A DNA stretch of 63,808 nucleotides from Psychrobacter sp. UBA3480 (GTDB lineage: Bacteria > Pseudomonadota > Gammaproteobacteria > Pseudomonadales > Moraxellaceae), in the NCBI RefSeq assembly GCF_002377945.1, contig NZ_DFQV01000010.1, positions 1,826-65,633 of the forward strand. Direction: 5' to 3'. The notes beneath the pieces were generated by a model, which did no database searches, was not told where the DNA came from, and saw only the letters and a list, made by a program, of their open reading frames with translations. Position numbers and translations under genes: made by a program. This document shows positions 52,152 to 61,655 of this stretch, piece after piece (the stretch's first letter is position 1; each line of letters opens with the position of its first letter).

Positions 52152-53984
52152 TCAAACTATCATAAGCTGCATTACATGACGAATGGCTGCTAGCATATCT
52201 TGAGCTTGTAGCCCTCGTTGCCCCACTAGCAATGTATTGGTGTCGCTATAATGATTGTTCCTTTGATTTACTAATACATCTCCTGCAAACCCATGTATAA
52301 GAACCGCTTGATGTAAGCTACGCGCCTCTGCTGATAAATCTTGCTGTGCCAATAATCCAGCAGTCACCCCAGATAGCACATCACCCATGCCAGCGGTTGC
52401 CATGCCAGCATTCCCTACATCACATACGTATACGTTTTCTCTTCCCTTTTCTTGCTCTAGCACCAATGATCCTGCCCCCTTTAATACCCAGTCACCACCA
52501 TATGTTGCGGCACACTGTTTTATAGCTTGCAGTCTATTGGACTCAATCTTACTTACTTTTTGCTCAAGCAATCTAGCTGCTTCACCACTATGCGGCGTCA
52601 AGCAAACCCGATGATTCGTACTGTATTTTCGTAGCTCTGTTATTAGCTCATTATTACCCATGTGCAGTGATGCCAAGTGATAAAGACCATCAGCATCGAT
52701 CACGATTGATTTTTCATTCTCTATAGCAGCCTGTACATAATTAATAAATAATGCTTTAGCTTTTTCGTCACGGCCAAGCCCCATCCCAATTGCAACGATA
52801 CTAGCCTGCTTAATCAGACCTTTCACGCCGCTTATGTCATGTAAATTAATAGTCATCGCATCTGGTAATGAGGTCAATAGTGACCCGTGAAAAGCCTCAT
52901 GACAGGCAACTGTTATTTTACCAGCACCTGTCGCCATCGTACTGGCCGCAGACAATATGGCAGCACCGCCCATACCTTGTGAGCCATCAACACGATTTCC
53001 GCCAATGACTAGCACATGACCATAGCTGCCTTTGTAGCTGTTTTGGCGACGCGGCTGCATACTATGTGCAGCCGTCAGCAGCGTGGCAACTGGCTCAAAT
53101 GCTTGAATAGTATTTTTCTCAGGTATCGTGTGATTGCTAGCTGTTTGGTGAAGCGTCATTTGATAAGGTATCAACGGTATATCGATTATGTCTCCGCTAT
53201 AGTCTGTACCGTCTTTAGTGTGTAGACCAAACTTACGCGCAATCAAACATAGAGTCACGTCAGCTTGTATTGCTATGCGCTCAAACACCTCACCGGTAGA
53301 GGCCACTAACCCACTCGGAACATCAACTGCAATTGTTAGTGCGTTATTTTGCTGAGCAAGACTATTGAAGGTATTGATAGCTAATTCATAAATACCTTCT
53401 GGTGCACGATCTAAGCCAATACCAAATAATGCATCGATATAAACATCAGCTGGCAAGCTTATTTTATCCGCATCATCGTGACTAATAATGCCCTCAAATC
53501 GTTGATAGTTACAGTTGCTCGCTAAAGCTATCTGTAATGCCTTTGTCGCGTCAGTAATATTGCTACTATCGCTATCTTTATCGCTAGGAGTTTTAGAAGT
53601 TACTAATTGATCATGGAGATCAAAATCATCTTTAATAAAACCAACCGTTATTACTTCTACTTGCCAGCCAGCTTGCTGTAAATAATGAGCGATGAGCCAG
53701 CCATCACCACCATTGTTACCTTTCCCTACCCAGATACTTGCTCGACGTGGATGAGCACTACGGTGATAAACGTTAGTATTGGCAGAATGGCTGGCACTGA
53801 CGGTTTTTCGCTCATAAATCTGCTCTATTTGCTGTGTCATTTGCCAAGCGGCTTGTTTCATCAAACCAAAACTATCGTATCCCTCTGCAAACCAAGCCTG
53901 TTCCATCGCATAAACCTGCTCACTACTATATAGCGCGATAGGTTTTGTATTTTTTATAGGTAATAAATTGGTATTATTTCTCAT
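52152..53984 (-). CDS. nnr: Bifunctional NAD(P)H-hydrate epimerase/ADP-dependent dehydratase
   Basis: Repairs hydrated NADH and NADPH. The N-terminal YjeF epimerase domain (about 1-250) shows WVGKGNNGGDGWLIAHYL, DALFGIGLDR and VDVPSGLVASTG. The C-terminal ribokinase-like dehydratase domain shows GSYGHVLVIGGN, SIVIDADGLYHLA, LTPHSGEAARLL, GDWVLKGAGSLVL and AGMATAGMGDVLSGVTAGLL. It has 610 residues, longer than the approximately 500 of E. coli NnrD because of insertions near residues 150 and 290. It is divergent from queG, a conserved neighbourhood. Confidence 0.95.
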   Translation of the reverse strand: MRNNTNLLPIKNTKPIALYSSEQVYAMEQAWFAEGYDSFGLMKQAAWQMTQQIEQIYERKTVSASHSANTNVYHRSAHPRRASIWVGKGNNGGDGWLIAHYLQQAGWQVEVITVGFIKDDFDLHDQLVTSKTPSDKDSDSSNITDATKALQIALASNCNYQRFEGIISHDDADKISLPADVYIDALFGIGLDRAPEGIYELAINTFNSLAQQNNALTIAVDVPSGLVASTGEVFERIAIQADVTLCLIARKFGLHTKDGTDYSGDIIDIPLIPYQMTLHQTASNHTIPEKNTIQAFEPVATLLTAAHSMQPRRQNSYKGSYGHVLVIGGNRVDGSQGMGGAAILSAASTMATGAGKITVACHEAFHGSLLTSLPDAMTINLHDISGVKGLIKQASIVAIGMGLGRDEKAKALFINYVQAAIENEKSIVIDADGLYHLASLHMGNNELITELRKYSTNHRVCLTPHSGEAARLLEQKVSKIESNRLQAIKQCAATYGGDWVLKGAGSLVLEQEKGRENVYVCDVGNAGMATAGMGDVLSGVTAGLLAQQDLSAEARSLHQAVLIHGFAGDVLVNQRNNHYSDTNTLLVGQRGLQAQDMLAAIRHVMQLMIV

Positions 53985-54227
53985 AACTTATCCTTAGTGT
54001 TTCTACTCATTTTTTATTTTATTTAAATTTGGTTGCTCATTTCTCATATCAGCTTAGCAAAAGCTTACCTCGACTTATGTATCAATATGAATGTGAGTTT
54101 ATTTTCTTTTATACTTGCACTCATTGCTCACTGGCTTATCATAGCGGTATTTACATTATCTCTGGTTGTCAGATATGAATAATCTGATTAAAACAAACGA
54201 GAAAACATCTAATAAGCACCTACTCTC

Positions 54228-55385
54228 ATGCCTACTGATAAAAACAGAATTGCCATTACGAATCCAACTGTGTTTGCAACTACAGCAGATGTTAAGCAGT
54301 GGATTACAGCACAAGCACAGGCACTAGGATTTGCTGATTGTGGGTTTTTATCTGTGCATCATCCTTTGTTTACTAAGCAGATTGAACAGCTAAAAAAGTG
54401 GCTAGATAAGGGTTATGAGGGTCAACTGCAGTTTATGCACAACAACCATGATCTGCGCGCTCATCCTGATCAGCTAGTCGAAGGCGCAAAGACCATCATC
54501 AGCGTACGTATGGACTATCTAACTCAAGCACCCACACCGCGTGCTGTCACTGATAACGATCATCCTAATAAAGGCATCATTGCGCGTTATGCAAGAGGGC
54601 GCGACTACCATAAGACAATGCGTAGCCGTTTAAAGCAATTGGCTTTAAAGATAGAAACAATGCTCCCTGAATGGCAACATTTGGATATCGGTTCAGAAAA
54701 AGAATTTGTGTTTAGACCTTTTAGCGATTCGGCACCTATCTTTGAGCGTCCGATTGCAGATGCAGCAGGTCTCGGTTGGACAGGTAAACATACATTACTT
54801 ATAAATAAACAAGCTGGCTCATTTTTTGTGCTCGGTGAGCTATTTTTGAGTCTTGAGCTGCCCGATGACAAACCGGTCAAGGAGCATTGCGGTAGTTGTA
54901 GCGCTTGTATCGACATATGCCCTACTCAAGCAATTGTAGCGCCCCATGAGCTCAACGCCTCTGCTTGTATCTCCTATTTGACTATCGAGCATGATGGCGT
55001 CATCGATACCAAATATCGACGCGCAATTGGCAATCGGGTCTTTGGCTGTGATGATTGTCAGTTAATCTGTCCATGGAATCGTTATGCCAACCTTACTACT
55101 GTTGATGACTTCGCACCAAGGCATGGATTGGATAATAGTAGCTTGCTTGAACTATGGCAGTGGCAAGAAGCCGACTTTATGAAGAACACTCAAGGTAGCC
55201 CACTAAGACGCACCGGCTATGTGAATTTTTTACGTAATATCGCTATCGGACTTGGCAACGCTAATGCCAGCTTAGAAGTGGTCGAACAGTTAAAATCTAA
55301 ATTGACCTTACATAATGACATGCTAGATGAGCATATCGAATGGGCTCTAGCTGAGCAGCACAATAAGCTAGACTCGACTAATTAA
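54228..55385 (+). CDS. queG: Epoxyqueuosine reductase
   Basis: Cobalamin and Fe-S enzyme that converts epoxyqueuosine to queuosine in tRNA, 385 residues. Two 4Fe-4S clusters are marked by HCGSCSACIDICPTQAI and GCDDCQLICPWNR. Upstream are GYEGQLQFM and the conserved YARGRDYHKTMRSRL; GLGWTGKHTLLINKQAGSFFVLGEL is a family hallmark. The cobalamin comes from outside or another locus. It ends with a strong hairpin at 55449-55481. Confidence 0.96.
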   Translation: MPTDKNRIAITNPTVFATTADVKQWITAQAQALGFADCGFLSVHHPLFTKQIEQLKKWLDKGYEGQLQFMHNNHDLRAHPDQLVEGAKTIISVRMDYLTQAPTPRAVTDNDHPNKGIIARYARGRDYHKTMRSRLKQLALKIETMLPEWQHLDIGSEKEFVFRPFSDSAPIFERPIADAAGLGWTGKHTLLINKQAGSFFVLGELFLSLELPDDKPVKEHCGSCSACIDICPTQAIVAPHELNASACISYLTIEHDGVIDTKYRRAIGNRVFGCDDCQLICPWNRYANLTTVDDFAPRHGLDNSSLLELWQWQEADFMKNTQGSPLRRTGYVNFLRNIAIGLGNANASLEVVEQLKSKLTLHNDMLDEHIEWALAEQHNKLDSTN

Positions 55386-55448
55386 CCAATCACTCTATGA
55401 CTATCAAATATTCCTGAGATAAAATGGTTATTTGAAGTGTACAACATC

Positions 55449-55481
55449 AAAAAAGCCTCTTAATAATAAGAGGCTTTTTTT
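55449..55481. terminator. Bidirectional terminator between queG and the LysM gene
   Basis: An A-run plus AAGCCTCTTA pairs with TAAGAGGCTT and a T-run. It serves the convergent genes. Confidence 0.9.
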
Positions 55482-55531
55482 ATTAGAATATCATATTTAA
55501 AGTATTATTTTTCTATACGCTTCTTCTAGAA

Positions 55532-56041
55532 TTATGGCTTAGGAATGCGTAGTACTTGACCTGGATAGATTTTATCTGGATCAGATAACATTGGCTTGTT
55601 CGCTTCAAATATCTTCATGTAATCGCCAGATGAACCATAAACTTCTTTAGCAATCTTAGATAAGCTGTCACCAGATTTTACCGTATACATCGTAGATTCA
55701 GGCGCATCTTCTTCGATATCAATGTTATCAATAACTTTTGCAACGTTTTGCACATTACCGATAGCGATAATGGCTTTTTCACGATCAGCTTGAGTTTTAG
55801 CATTACCGCTAATTTCTGCAGTATCTGTAGATCCATTATATTTAATTTTTAGATTACTGATATTGAGGTTCTGCTGCTGAATACGGCGCAACAAAATATT
55901 AGCCACTGATTGTGCACTCGGCTCACTGCTTTGTACTGGTGTATTAGCATCTGCTTTCGATTCTGTCTTAGCATCATGCTTTTCGTCATCACGGTTAAAA
56001 ATCTTATCACCAATATCTTTTGCAAAGCTAAACATACCCAT
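55532..56041 (-). CDS. kbp: BON and LysM domain protein (Kbp/YgaU-like)
   Basis: Protein of 169 residues resembling E. coli Kbp, a cytoplasmic potassium-binding protein. It starts MGMFSFAKDIGDKIF, then a polar linker, a BON domain (about 45-110, NISNLKIKYNGSTDTAEISG...NVAKVIDNIDI) and a C-terminal LysM domain (YTVKSGDSLSKIAKEVYG...IYPGQVLRIPKP). The frame is open up to 56125, but the ATG at 56041 has AAGGAG at 7 bases and matches the family start. Confidence 0.85.
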   Translation of the reverse strand: MGMFSFAKDIGDKIFNRDDEKHDAKTESKADANTPVQSSEPSAQSVANILLRRIQQQNLNISNLKIKYNGSTDTAEISGNAKTQADREKAIIAIGNVQNVAKVIDNIDIEEDAPESTMYTVKSGDSLSKIAKEVYGSSGDYMKIFEANKPMLSDPDKIYPGQVLRIPKP

Positions 56042-56263
56042 ATATCTACTCCTTGAAATATTATTATTTGTCATTCTTTTAGTAAAACACGCAATCAAAC
56101 AATATTTTAAATGTCTAACTGGCATCTTTTTCTACGACTTACTATTATGAGTATAGATAAAGTGAGTCGATGTAGATAGTAATAGTATGTTGAATAATGT
56201 TGAATTGACGTAGTCAATGTTAAATTCGATTGCTGTATTTAAAGATATCAGTCACGCACACAT

Positions 56264-56295
56264 AAAAAAACCGCCTATCTAATCAGATAAGCGGC
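56264..56295 (-). terminator. Terminator after acpP
   Basis: CCGCTTATCT pairs imperfectly with AGATAGGCGG (loop of 4), followed by a T-run on the minus strand, about 30 bases past the acpP stop. Confidence 0.8.
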
Positions 56296-56323
56296 ATTAT
56301 AAATCTGCTAAATAAGTAGCAGA

Positions 56324-56560
56324 TTATAGTTGGGCTTGTACGTAATCGATTGCTTTTTGAACAGTAGTCAATTCTGCAGAATCTTCATCAGGAATAGTGA
56401 TACCAAAATCACTTTCAAATGACATAACCAATTCAACTAGGTCTAAAGAATCTGCACCTAGGTCTTCCATGAATGAAGCATCGTTGTTGATGTCTTCAAC
56501 ATTCATACCTAGTTGCTCAGCTACTGCTGCTTTTACTCTTAGCTCGATATCATTACTCAT
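56324..56560 (-). CDS. acpP: Acyl carrier protein
   Basis: Carrier of fatty-acyl chains in fatty-acid synthesis, 78 residues, strongly acidic. The phosphopantetheine attachment site is Ser38 in [13 protein letters not shown]. The ATG at 56560 has GGAG upstream; a GTG three codons earlier is in frame and less likely. It lies 270 bases downstream of fabG with a hairpin between, so it probably has its own promoter. Confidence 0.97.
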   Translation of the reverse strand: MSNDIELRVKAAVAEQLGMNVEDINNDASFMEDLGADSLDLVELVMSFESDFGITIPDEDSAELTTVQKAIDYVQAQL

Positions 56561-56710
56561 GTAGATCACTCCGTTATCATCTATTATTTTTAATAAACTG
56601 CTATATCGCCTTATTTAACGCTATAGCATGGTATATAAAATGCGTTTGCCAGACCAGCAATGCTGTCTGAGTACTCTATGACATGTTATACAGTTTGTCT
56701 GATGTCTAAT

Positions 56711-56736
56711 AAAGCCCTGTTATCATACAGGGCTTT
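56711..56736 (-). terminator. Hairpin between fabG and acpP
   Basis: A perfect 10-bp stem (AAAGCCCTGT with ACAGGGCTTT, loop of 6). The minus-strand side is followed by TATT rather than a long T-run, so termination after fabG may be partial. Confidence 0.65.
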
Positions 56737-56830
56737 GACCCAAAAGTATCCGTCATTATAGCACCCTTTATTATAGTTTACACTCGTTCACACAGTTTTT
56801 TATTATAACTATGTAACGCTCGTATATTGG

Positions 56831-57559
56831 CTACATATACATGCCACCATTGACAGGAATAACAGCGCCTGTGATATAGCTGGCCTCGTCGCTAGCCAAG
56901 AAATGTACCGCTGCAGCGATGTCTTCTGGCTGACCAAGACGGCTGATAGGTACAGCATCTAACATAGAGTTCAATAGGCGCTCATCAAGCTCATCTGTCA
57001 TATCCGTTTCGATCAAGCCTGGTGCCACGCAGTTGATGGTCACTTGGCGTGAACCAATCTCACGTGCAAGCGTACGGCTAAACCCTTCTACGCCAGCTTT
57101 GGTCGCCGCATAGTTAGATTGACCTGCATTGCCCATTTGAGCGACGACAGAGGTAATGTTGATAATACGACCACGACGTGCTTTCATCATACCGCGTACA
57201 GCACGTTTGCTCATGCGATATACTGAGGTCAAATTGGTATCGATGACATTTTCCCAATCTTCATCTTTCATGCGCATCAGTAGACCATCTTGAGTGATAC
57301 CTGCATTGTTAACCAATACTTGTACCGCGCCATAAACGCTTTCGATCTCTTCAAATAATTTGTCAATTTGAGCAGTATCACGTACGTCTAAAACGCGACC
57401 AATACCGCCAGTATCATGAAGGTAATCATCAATAAGCTCTGCGCCCTTTTCAGTGGTCGCAGTTCCAATAACAAAATGTCCTTCTTTAGCAAAACGCTTG
57501 GCCACTGCCTTGCCAATACCTCGGCTAGCGCCAGTCACTAATGTAATCGTACGGCTCAT
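56831..57559 (-). CDS. fabG: 3-oxoacyl-[acyl-carrier-protein] reductase
   Basis: NADPH-dependent short-chain dehydrogenase of fatty-acid elongation, 242 residues. It has the cofactor motif TGASRGIGKAVA, NNAGITQDGLLMRM, the catalytic Ser-Tyr-Lys (ITSVV...YAATKAG) and the closing ITGAVIPVNGGMYM. It overlaps fabD by 4 bases. GAGGTG precedes the ATG. Confidence 0.97.
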   Translation of the reverse strand: MSRTITLVTGASRGIGKAVAKRFAKEGHFVIGTATTEKGAELIDDYLHDTGGIGRVLDVRDTAQIDKLFEEIESVYGAVQVLVNNAGITQDGLLMRMKDEDWENVIDTNLTSVYRMSKRAVRGMMKARRGRIINITSVVAQMGNAGQSNYAATKAGVEGFSRTLAREIGSRQVTINCVAPGLIETDMTDELDERLLNSMLDAVPISRLGQPEDIAAAVHFLASDEASYITGAVIPVNGGMYM

Positions 57560-58524
57560 GATAACACCTCCAATAATTTTTCTAGACGGGCAGGCTTGTC
57601 AGTAGGATAGCTAGCGATTGGCTGCGCCTGACGCTTCGCCAAATTGCTCAGTACATTACCACTGCCGCATTCGATTAAGATATTAATTTGCTTATCAGCT
57701 AGCTCTTGCATAGTTTTTGACCACAATACTGGCTCACTCAGCTGTTCAGTCAATGCTTGCTTGATACCGACCGCACTGGTTTCAACGCGTGCATAGCGAT
57801 TTTGTATAACAGGAATGGTTGCCTGATCAAACTTGATACCCGCTAGTATCTCAGCCAATGCATTGCTGGCAGGTTCCATAAGTGCGCAATGAGATGGCAC
57901 ACTCACTTTTAGAGGAACAGATTTTTTGCCCGTGTTTTTGACTTTATCAATAACAGCATTAACACCAGCAGCGTTACCCGAGATAACTACTTGTCCTGGA
58001 CTATTAAAGTTGGCCGCACCAACTACCGCATCTTCGACATGTTCGGTTGCTTGTTCACACAGGTTTTCGACTCGGTTATCTTCTAGTCCTAATACTGCAG
58101 CCATAGCAGTATCGACACCTACAACGGCCTCTTGCATCAACTGACCGCGCTTATGTACTAAAGTGACTGCATCACCCAGCGATATCACATTGGCAGCACA
58201 CAGGGCACTGTACTCGCCCAGAGAGTGACCAGCTAAATAACAAGGCGTCTCTTCTATTTTTTGTTGTAAGACACGCCAAATAGCAATACTAGCGGTCAAA
58301 AGCGCAGGCTGAGTATATTGGGTTTGATTGAGTTTTTCTTCGTCCTGACAGATTGCCCACAAATCCTCACCAAGCGCATCACTCGCTTCGGTAAATGTAT
58401 CGCGTATCTCTGGATAGATTTCGGCAAGCTCGCTCGTCATCGCGACTGCTTGAGATCCTTGTCCAGGAAAAATGACCGCGATACGAGCGGGTTGCTTTTT
58501 TACCATATCGGGTACAGAAGCCAT
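57556..58524 (-). CDS. fabD: Malonyl-CoA-ACP transacylase
   Basis: Loads malonyl groups onto ACP. It has about 322 residues with FPGQGSQAVAM, the nucleophile motif GHSLGEYSALCAAN (Ser), and the catalytic His in VPSHCALM. The ATG at 58524 (MASVPDMV) is preferred over the TTG at 58530. Order fabD-fabG with a 4-base overlap; fabH and plsX, often between rpmF and fabD, are absent here. Confidence 0.96.
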   Translation of the reverse strand: MASVPDMVKKQPARIAVIFPGQGSQAVAMTSELAEIYPEIRDTFTEASDALGEDLWAICQDEEKLNQTQYTQPALLTASIAIWRVLQQKIEETPCYLAGHSLGEYSALCAANVISLGDAVTLVHKRGQLMQEAVVGVDTAMAAVLGLEDNRVENLCEQATEHVEDAVVGAANFNSPGQVVISGNAAGVNAVIDKVKNTGKKSVPLKVSVPSHCALMEPASNALAEILAGIKFDQATIPVIQNRYARVETSAVGIKQALTEQLSEPVLWSKTMQELADKQINILIECGSGNVLSNLAKRQAQPIASYPTDKPARLEKLLEVLS

Positions 58525-58797
58525 AACCAATATTCCTTATCTGATTAGAAATATCCCTAAAAACAATGGGGTGTATTATATTATTAGATGTTATACAAAG
58601 CCGCTACTTCAAGTATTTATGCAAGAAAACGGATTGTCAGTAAACTATACACTGACAGACACTATTATCATAGCGGATGCAAACCAAACAGCAAGAGTAA
58701 CGCTGCCCAAATTAAAGGAGCAGATTATATCAGCACATTTTTAAATCTACTAAAAATAACAAGCGAATTAAACAACAAGCCTAGCTATAAATAACAA
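58525..58797. other. Gene-free stretch upstream of fabD
   Basis: Between the fabD start and the rpmF terminator there is no recognisable gene. It presumably holds the fabD promoter. Small plus-strand frames here have no ribosome site or family match. Confidence 0.4.
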
Positions 58798-58853
58798 AAA
58801 GCCAAGTTATCCAGCCACATAATATATGATAGCGAAATAACTTGGCTTTTTTT
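58798..58853 (-). terminator. Terminator after rpmF
   Basis: GCCAAGTTAT (58801-58810) pairs exactly with ATAACTTGGC (58837-58846) across a 26-base loop. A-rich and T-rich flanks are on either side. It lies about 105 bases past the rpmF stop. Confidence 0.7.
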
Positions 58854-58958
58854 AGCTCAAAGCTTATTGACTAATAATAGCTAGGCAAAAACGATAATAG
58901 TCACCAGTACTATTATCATCTTCGCCTAAGCTATCATAGAGCCAATATCTTAGGCGTC

Positions 58959-59132
58959 TTAGCTGACTTTGAACAGTTGACGACCACGGTAGAAACCATC
59001 TTTAGTCATGTGATGACGACGATGTTTTTCACCAGTAGTAGCGTCTACGCTTAGTTCAGCAATTTCCATACGGTGATGTGAACGGCGCATGTCACGACGA
59101 GAACGGCTTTTACGACTTTTTTGAACAGCCAT
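58959..59132 (-). CDS. rpmF: 50S ribosomal protein L32
   Basis: Ribosomal protein of 57 residues, too short to stand out by length alone. It reads [20 protein letters not shown], then a middle part with [22 protein letters not shown] and ends KVS. The start and the Arg-rich pattern are typical of L32 without the zinc Cys pairs. It follows yceD, its conserved upstream neighbour, at 318 bases on the same strand. Confidence 0.96.
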   Translation of the reverse strand: MAVQKSRKSRSRRDMRRSHHRMEIAELSVDATTGEKHRRHHMTKDGFYRGRQLFKVS

Positions 59133-59450
59133 GATATAGCTCCTATACTTAAAAGGGATAAGCTTGAAATTCAGCTTAAGTCGATACTGACAGAGGCTAT
59201 ATAATCATAACAACCTAAGTCTTAAGCATCATTAGTTAAATAGATTGCCACTCACATAAAGCACTGACCAAGGATGAATCTTATAAAAAATTTACTCAGT
59301 CAGTTTCTATCAGCAAGCAACAGGTTGCTCGAATGCAATAAACCGGACATTATACGCATGTTTATTAAATTAATAAAGCCCTGCCTCGCACTCTTCTGTA
59401 CAAAGCTGATAAAAGGCTTTTTAAATGCATCAAGTAGATAGTTTTGGCGC
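59133..59450. other. Gap between yceD and rpmF
   Basis: About 318 AT-rich bases without a gene. This is longer than the usual tight yceD-rpmF spacing, so rpmF may have its own promoter here. No clear boxes were identified. Confidence 0.4.
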
Positions 59451-60044
59451 TTATAGTTTGCCTTTTAGCGAGGCTAAAGCAGCGAAAGGATTTTCACCTT
59501 CCTCTTCTTCTGGTATTTCACCAAACTGCTCAACAGACATTTCACAATCGTCATGCTTTGGTGCCATTGGCGTTTTGAGCAAGATCTCGTCTTCTACCAA
59601 CTTCTTAAATGGTAATAGACGCTCTGGCGACTGCTCGGTGACGATTTCATCCAGTAATAAATAATCTTGTTCATCTTTGACTAAACGAACCTGACTATCG
59701 TTTTCGAGTAGCGCGATGTCATAATCATCAGACAAGTCTATAGCGATTGGTTGTAAACAGCGCTGACAAGTTAGCCAAACGTCACCTGTTAAAGTAAATG
59801 CTAAATGTAAAACATTATTGCGACGATACAAGTTAGCGTTGAGCTGTATGTCTGACTGCTCATGTTCAGTGCTCAGAGTAGTAGCCAGACGATCAAACGA
59901 GCTTGGTTTGACCTCTCCTGACCATTCATAACCAGTGTCTGCCCACTTATCTAAAGAGATGTGCTCAGGCATGCCAGTAGATACAGGCGCTTTTTTATTG
60001 TCAGCGTGAGGTGCTGACGGTTTAGTTTCTGGAGTGCTTGACAT
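59451..60044 (-). CDS. yceD: YceD family protein (DUF177), 23S rRNA accumulation protein
   Basis: Protein of about 197 residues of the YceD/DUF177 family, linked to 23S rRNA accumulation in bacteria and Nip-like plant proteins. It has the conserved Cys pair in VWLTCQRCLQPI, YLLLDEIVTEQSPERLLPF-like central part and the closing ENPFAALASLKGKL. A start at 60044 (MSSTPETK) has GAGG at 6 bases; an ATG four codons upstream is also in frame. It lies upstream of rpmF as in most proteobacteria. Confidence 0.92.
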   Translation of the reverse strand: MSSTPETKPSAPHADNKKAPVSTGMPEHISLDKWADTGYEWSGEVKPSSFDRLATTLSTEHEQSDIQLNANLYRRNNVLHLAFTLTGDVWLTCQRCLQPIAIDLSDDYDIALLENDSQVRLVKDEQDYLLLDEIVTEQSPERLLPFKKLVEDEILLKTPMAPKHDDCEMSVEQFGEIPEEEEGENPFAALASLKGKL

Positions 60045-60226
60045 GCGCGGCCTCATTCATAAAAACGGTGTATAATATTGCCTGCCATACTAACGGAAAG
60101 TGCCATATTCTGCTAGCGCTAGTATGTTAAGATTTTTTGATAGTAAATTTGTTTAAGCTCTTTTACTACTTACCTTTTTACCTAAAGTTTTTTGTCTTTA
60201 GTATTTATTAAGTCAATGTCTTCTCT

Positions 60227-60655
60227 ATGAATCTATCCGATAATAAAATTAATTTTTCTGATTTACTTTCTCCTACTGAAGCAAGTTCGTTACTACAACA
60301 ACTTATTCAACTAGGGAGTCATACTAAAAATGTTCCTAATAATAGACTGTGCCTCGATAAAGATGAGGATTTAAACGAATTAAGAAGTCAGTGGCAAAGG
60401 CTGTCTAGTAATCAATCTGACAATACCTATTCAGCAGAATCGATAGTTGATAGCGAACGATTAACTACCGATTGGCTCATACAATTATTTAATACTTTAT
60501 TCGCTGATCAGCAAGTTGTATTGGTTCGTAGCAATGATGAGCCCGAGTATTTTCCTGCTCAAGATAATGAACCCGCTCGAATTGAATTTGCTCATGGCTT
60601 TTTTGCCAGTGCTCTACATGAAATCCACACATCTCCTTATAGGTTGACATGCTAG
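60227..60655 (+). pseudogene. epmC: Truncated elongation factor P hydroxylase (EpmC/YfcM)
   Basis: The 142-residue frame matches EpmC in its middle: LIQLFNTLFADQQVVLVRSNDEPEYFPA, then ARIEFAHGFFASALHEI (to about residue 133). In intact EpmC the helix continues as HEISHWCIAG and another 50 residues follow. Here the sequence diverges straight after HEI (about position 60627), and nine unrelated residues lead to a stop. The second His and the rest of the enzyme are lost, so it cannot be active. EpmC hydroxylates the modified Lys of EF-P. N-terminal residues 1-80 are not recognised. Confidence 0.82.
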
Positions 60656-61406
60656 AAACCTCTTATTCTAATAGTGTACATCGCTATATTATTTGTAGGC
60701 ATCTAAATTAAAACTATCACTTCGGTGATTATTACAACCTATCAGAACAAATCACTTTTACCTATCCAAAAGATAATGGTCGTTCTATCAATTAGGTATC
60801 ATAACAATTAAGTTTTTCAGGTATCTTTCACATCTTCAGAAGCATTCTTTCTAATATCATCCTATCTAAGCTATAAACGCGGACATGATGCGCTTCGCTA
60901 CGTCTATCTATTAATGGTTACTTTTGATCAATCGTACCATCCTCTAATCCAGTAGATTTTATCTATGTCAGATAGGTAGAAGTAAAAGTAGTTTTCTGCT
61001 ATTCATGTTTATCATTAACGTCTTTGCACATAGTATTGTCAGTTGCAAGATATCGAATCATATGAACACGGATATAATGATGGTAATATTAAAGCACGCG
61101 AGTGTAGATAGAAGCAGACCCAAGGATGTAATTCACCACGGTGATATTAGGTCTTAATGCTTATCTATTCACTAAGCGAATAAGCTGACTAGCTATAGCA
61201 TTATTATGTTTGTGGGCAGAATAGTTATTCTTTATTTCGGAGATGGCTGGACGAGAGTTAGTGATACTGGACTAGTAATCTTACATAGGTGAAATGATTT
61301 GATAAATATGATTGAATAGCACAATTAATTATGTTTCATCTTTCGATACTGGCTGTGAAAAGCAATACTATAATAGCTTAGCAACGTCGGGCTCAAACTA
61401 TAAGAG
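60656..61406. other. Gene-free stretch between the epmC relic and the antitoxin-like gene
   Basis: About 750 bases in which no gene, transposon end or rest of epmC could be recognised on either strand. It contains a small hairpin with a TTCG loop (60716-60729) and a TCACC-AC-GGTGA near-palindrome (61133-61144). It is probably decayed DNA behind an old insertion or deletion. Confidence 0.45.
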
Positions 61407-61655
61407 CTAATTATCTTCGAGCGCTATCTTAGTATAGTGAGCATGTAGCAAAGCTTTTACTTCCTTGCTAGTTGCAATTTTACCTTCCTCAAAGTCTTGA
61501 AAGATGTGCTGAGTATCTGGGTTAATAGGAATATTATCGACTGCGAAGCTGCCCAAAGTATCAAAGTTAATGCGGCGGCGCTTTTCTATTTCTTGTTTGC
61601 TAACGAGGATAGGACGATCATCGGTAATCGATGCTTCAAATTTAGAATCTTCCAT
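61407..61655 (-). CDS. VbhA-like antitoxin domain protein, no toxin seen next to it
   Basis: Acidic protein of 82 residues that resembles antitoxins of the VbhA family, which block Fic-type AMP-transferases. The body VSKQEIEKRRRINFDTLGSFAV, the spacing INPDTQHIFQDFEEGKI and the closing EVKALLHAHYTK fit that family. Residues 36-41 (SFAVDN) lie where the inhibitory (S/T)xxxE(G/N) motif would be, with Asp for Glu. No Fic motif (HPFxxGNGR) was found downstream. GGAGC precedes the ATG. The assignment is by pattern only. Confidence 0.5.
   Translation of the reverse strand: MEDSKFEASITDDRPILVSKQEIEKRRRINFDTLGSFAVDNIPINPDTQHIFQDFEEGKIATSKEVKALLHAHYTKIALEDN

Noticed and set aside
58472..58794. Small plus-strand frames between fabD and rpmF
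   Set aside because: No ribosome site, no recognisable domain, and overlap with the fabD start.
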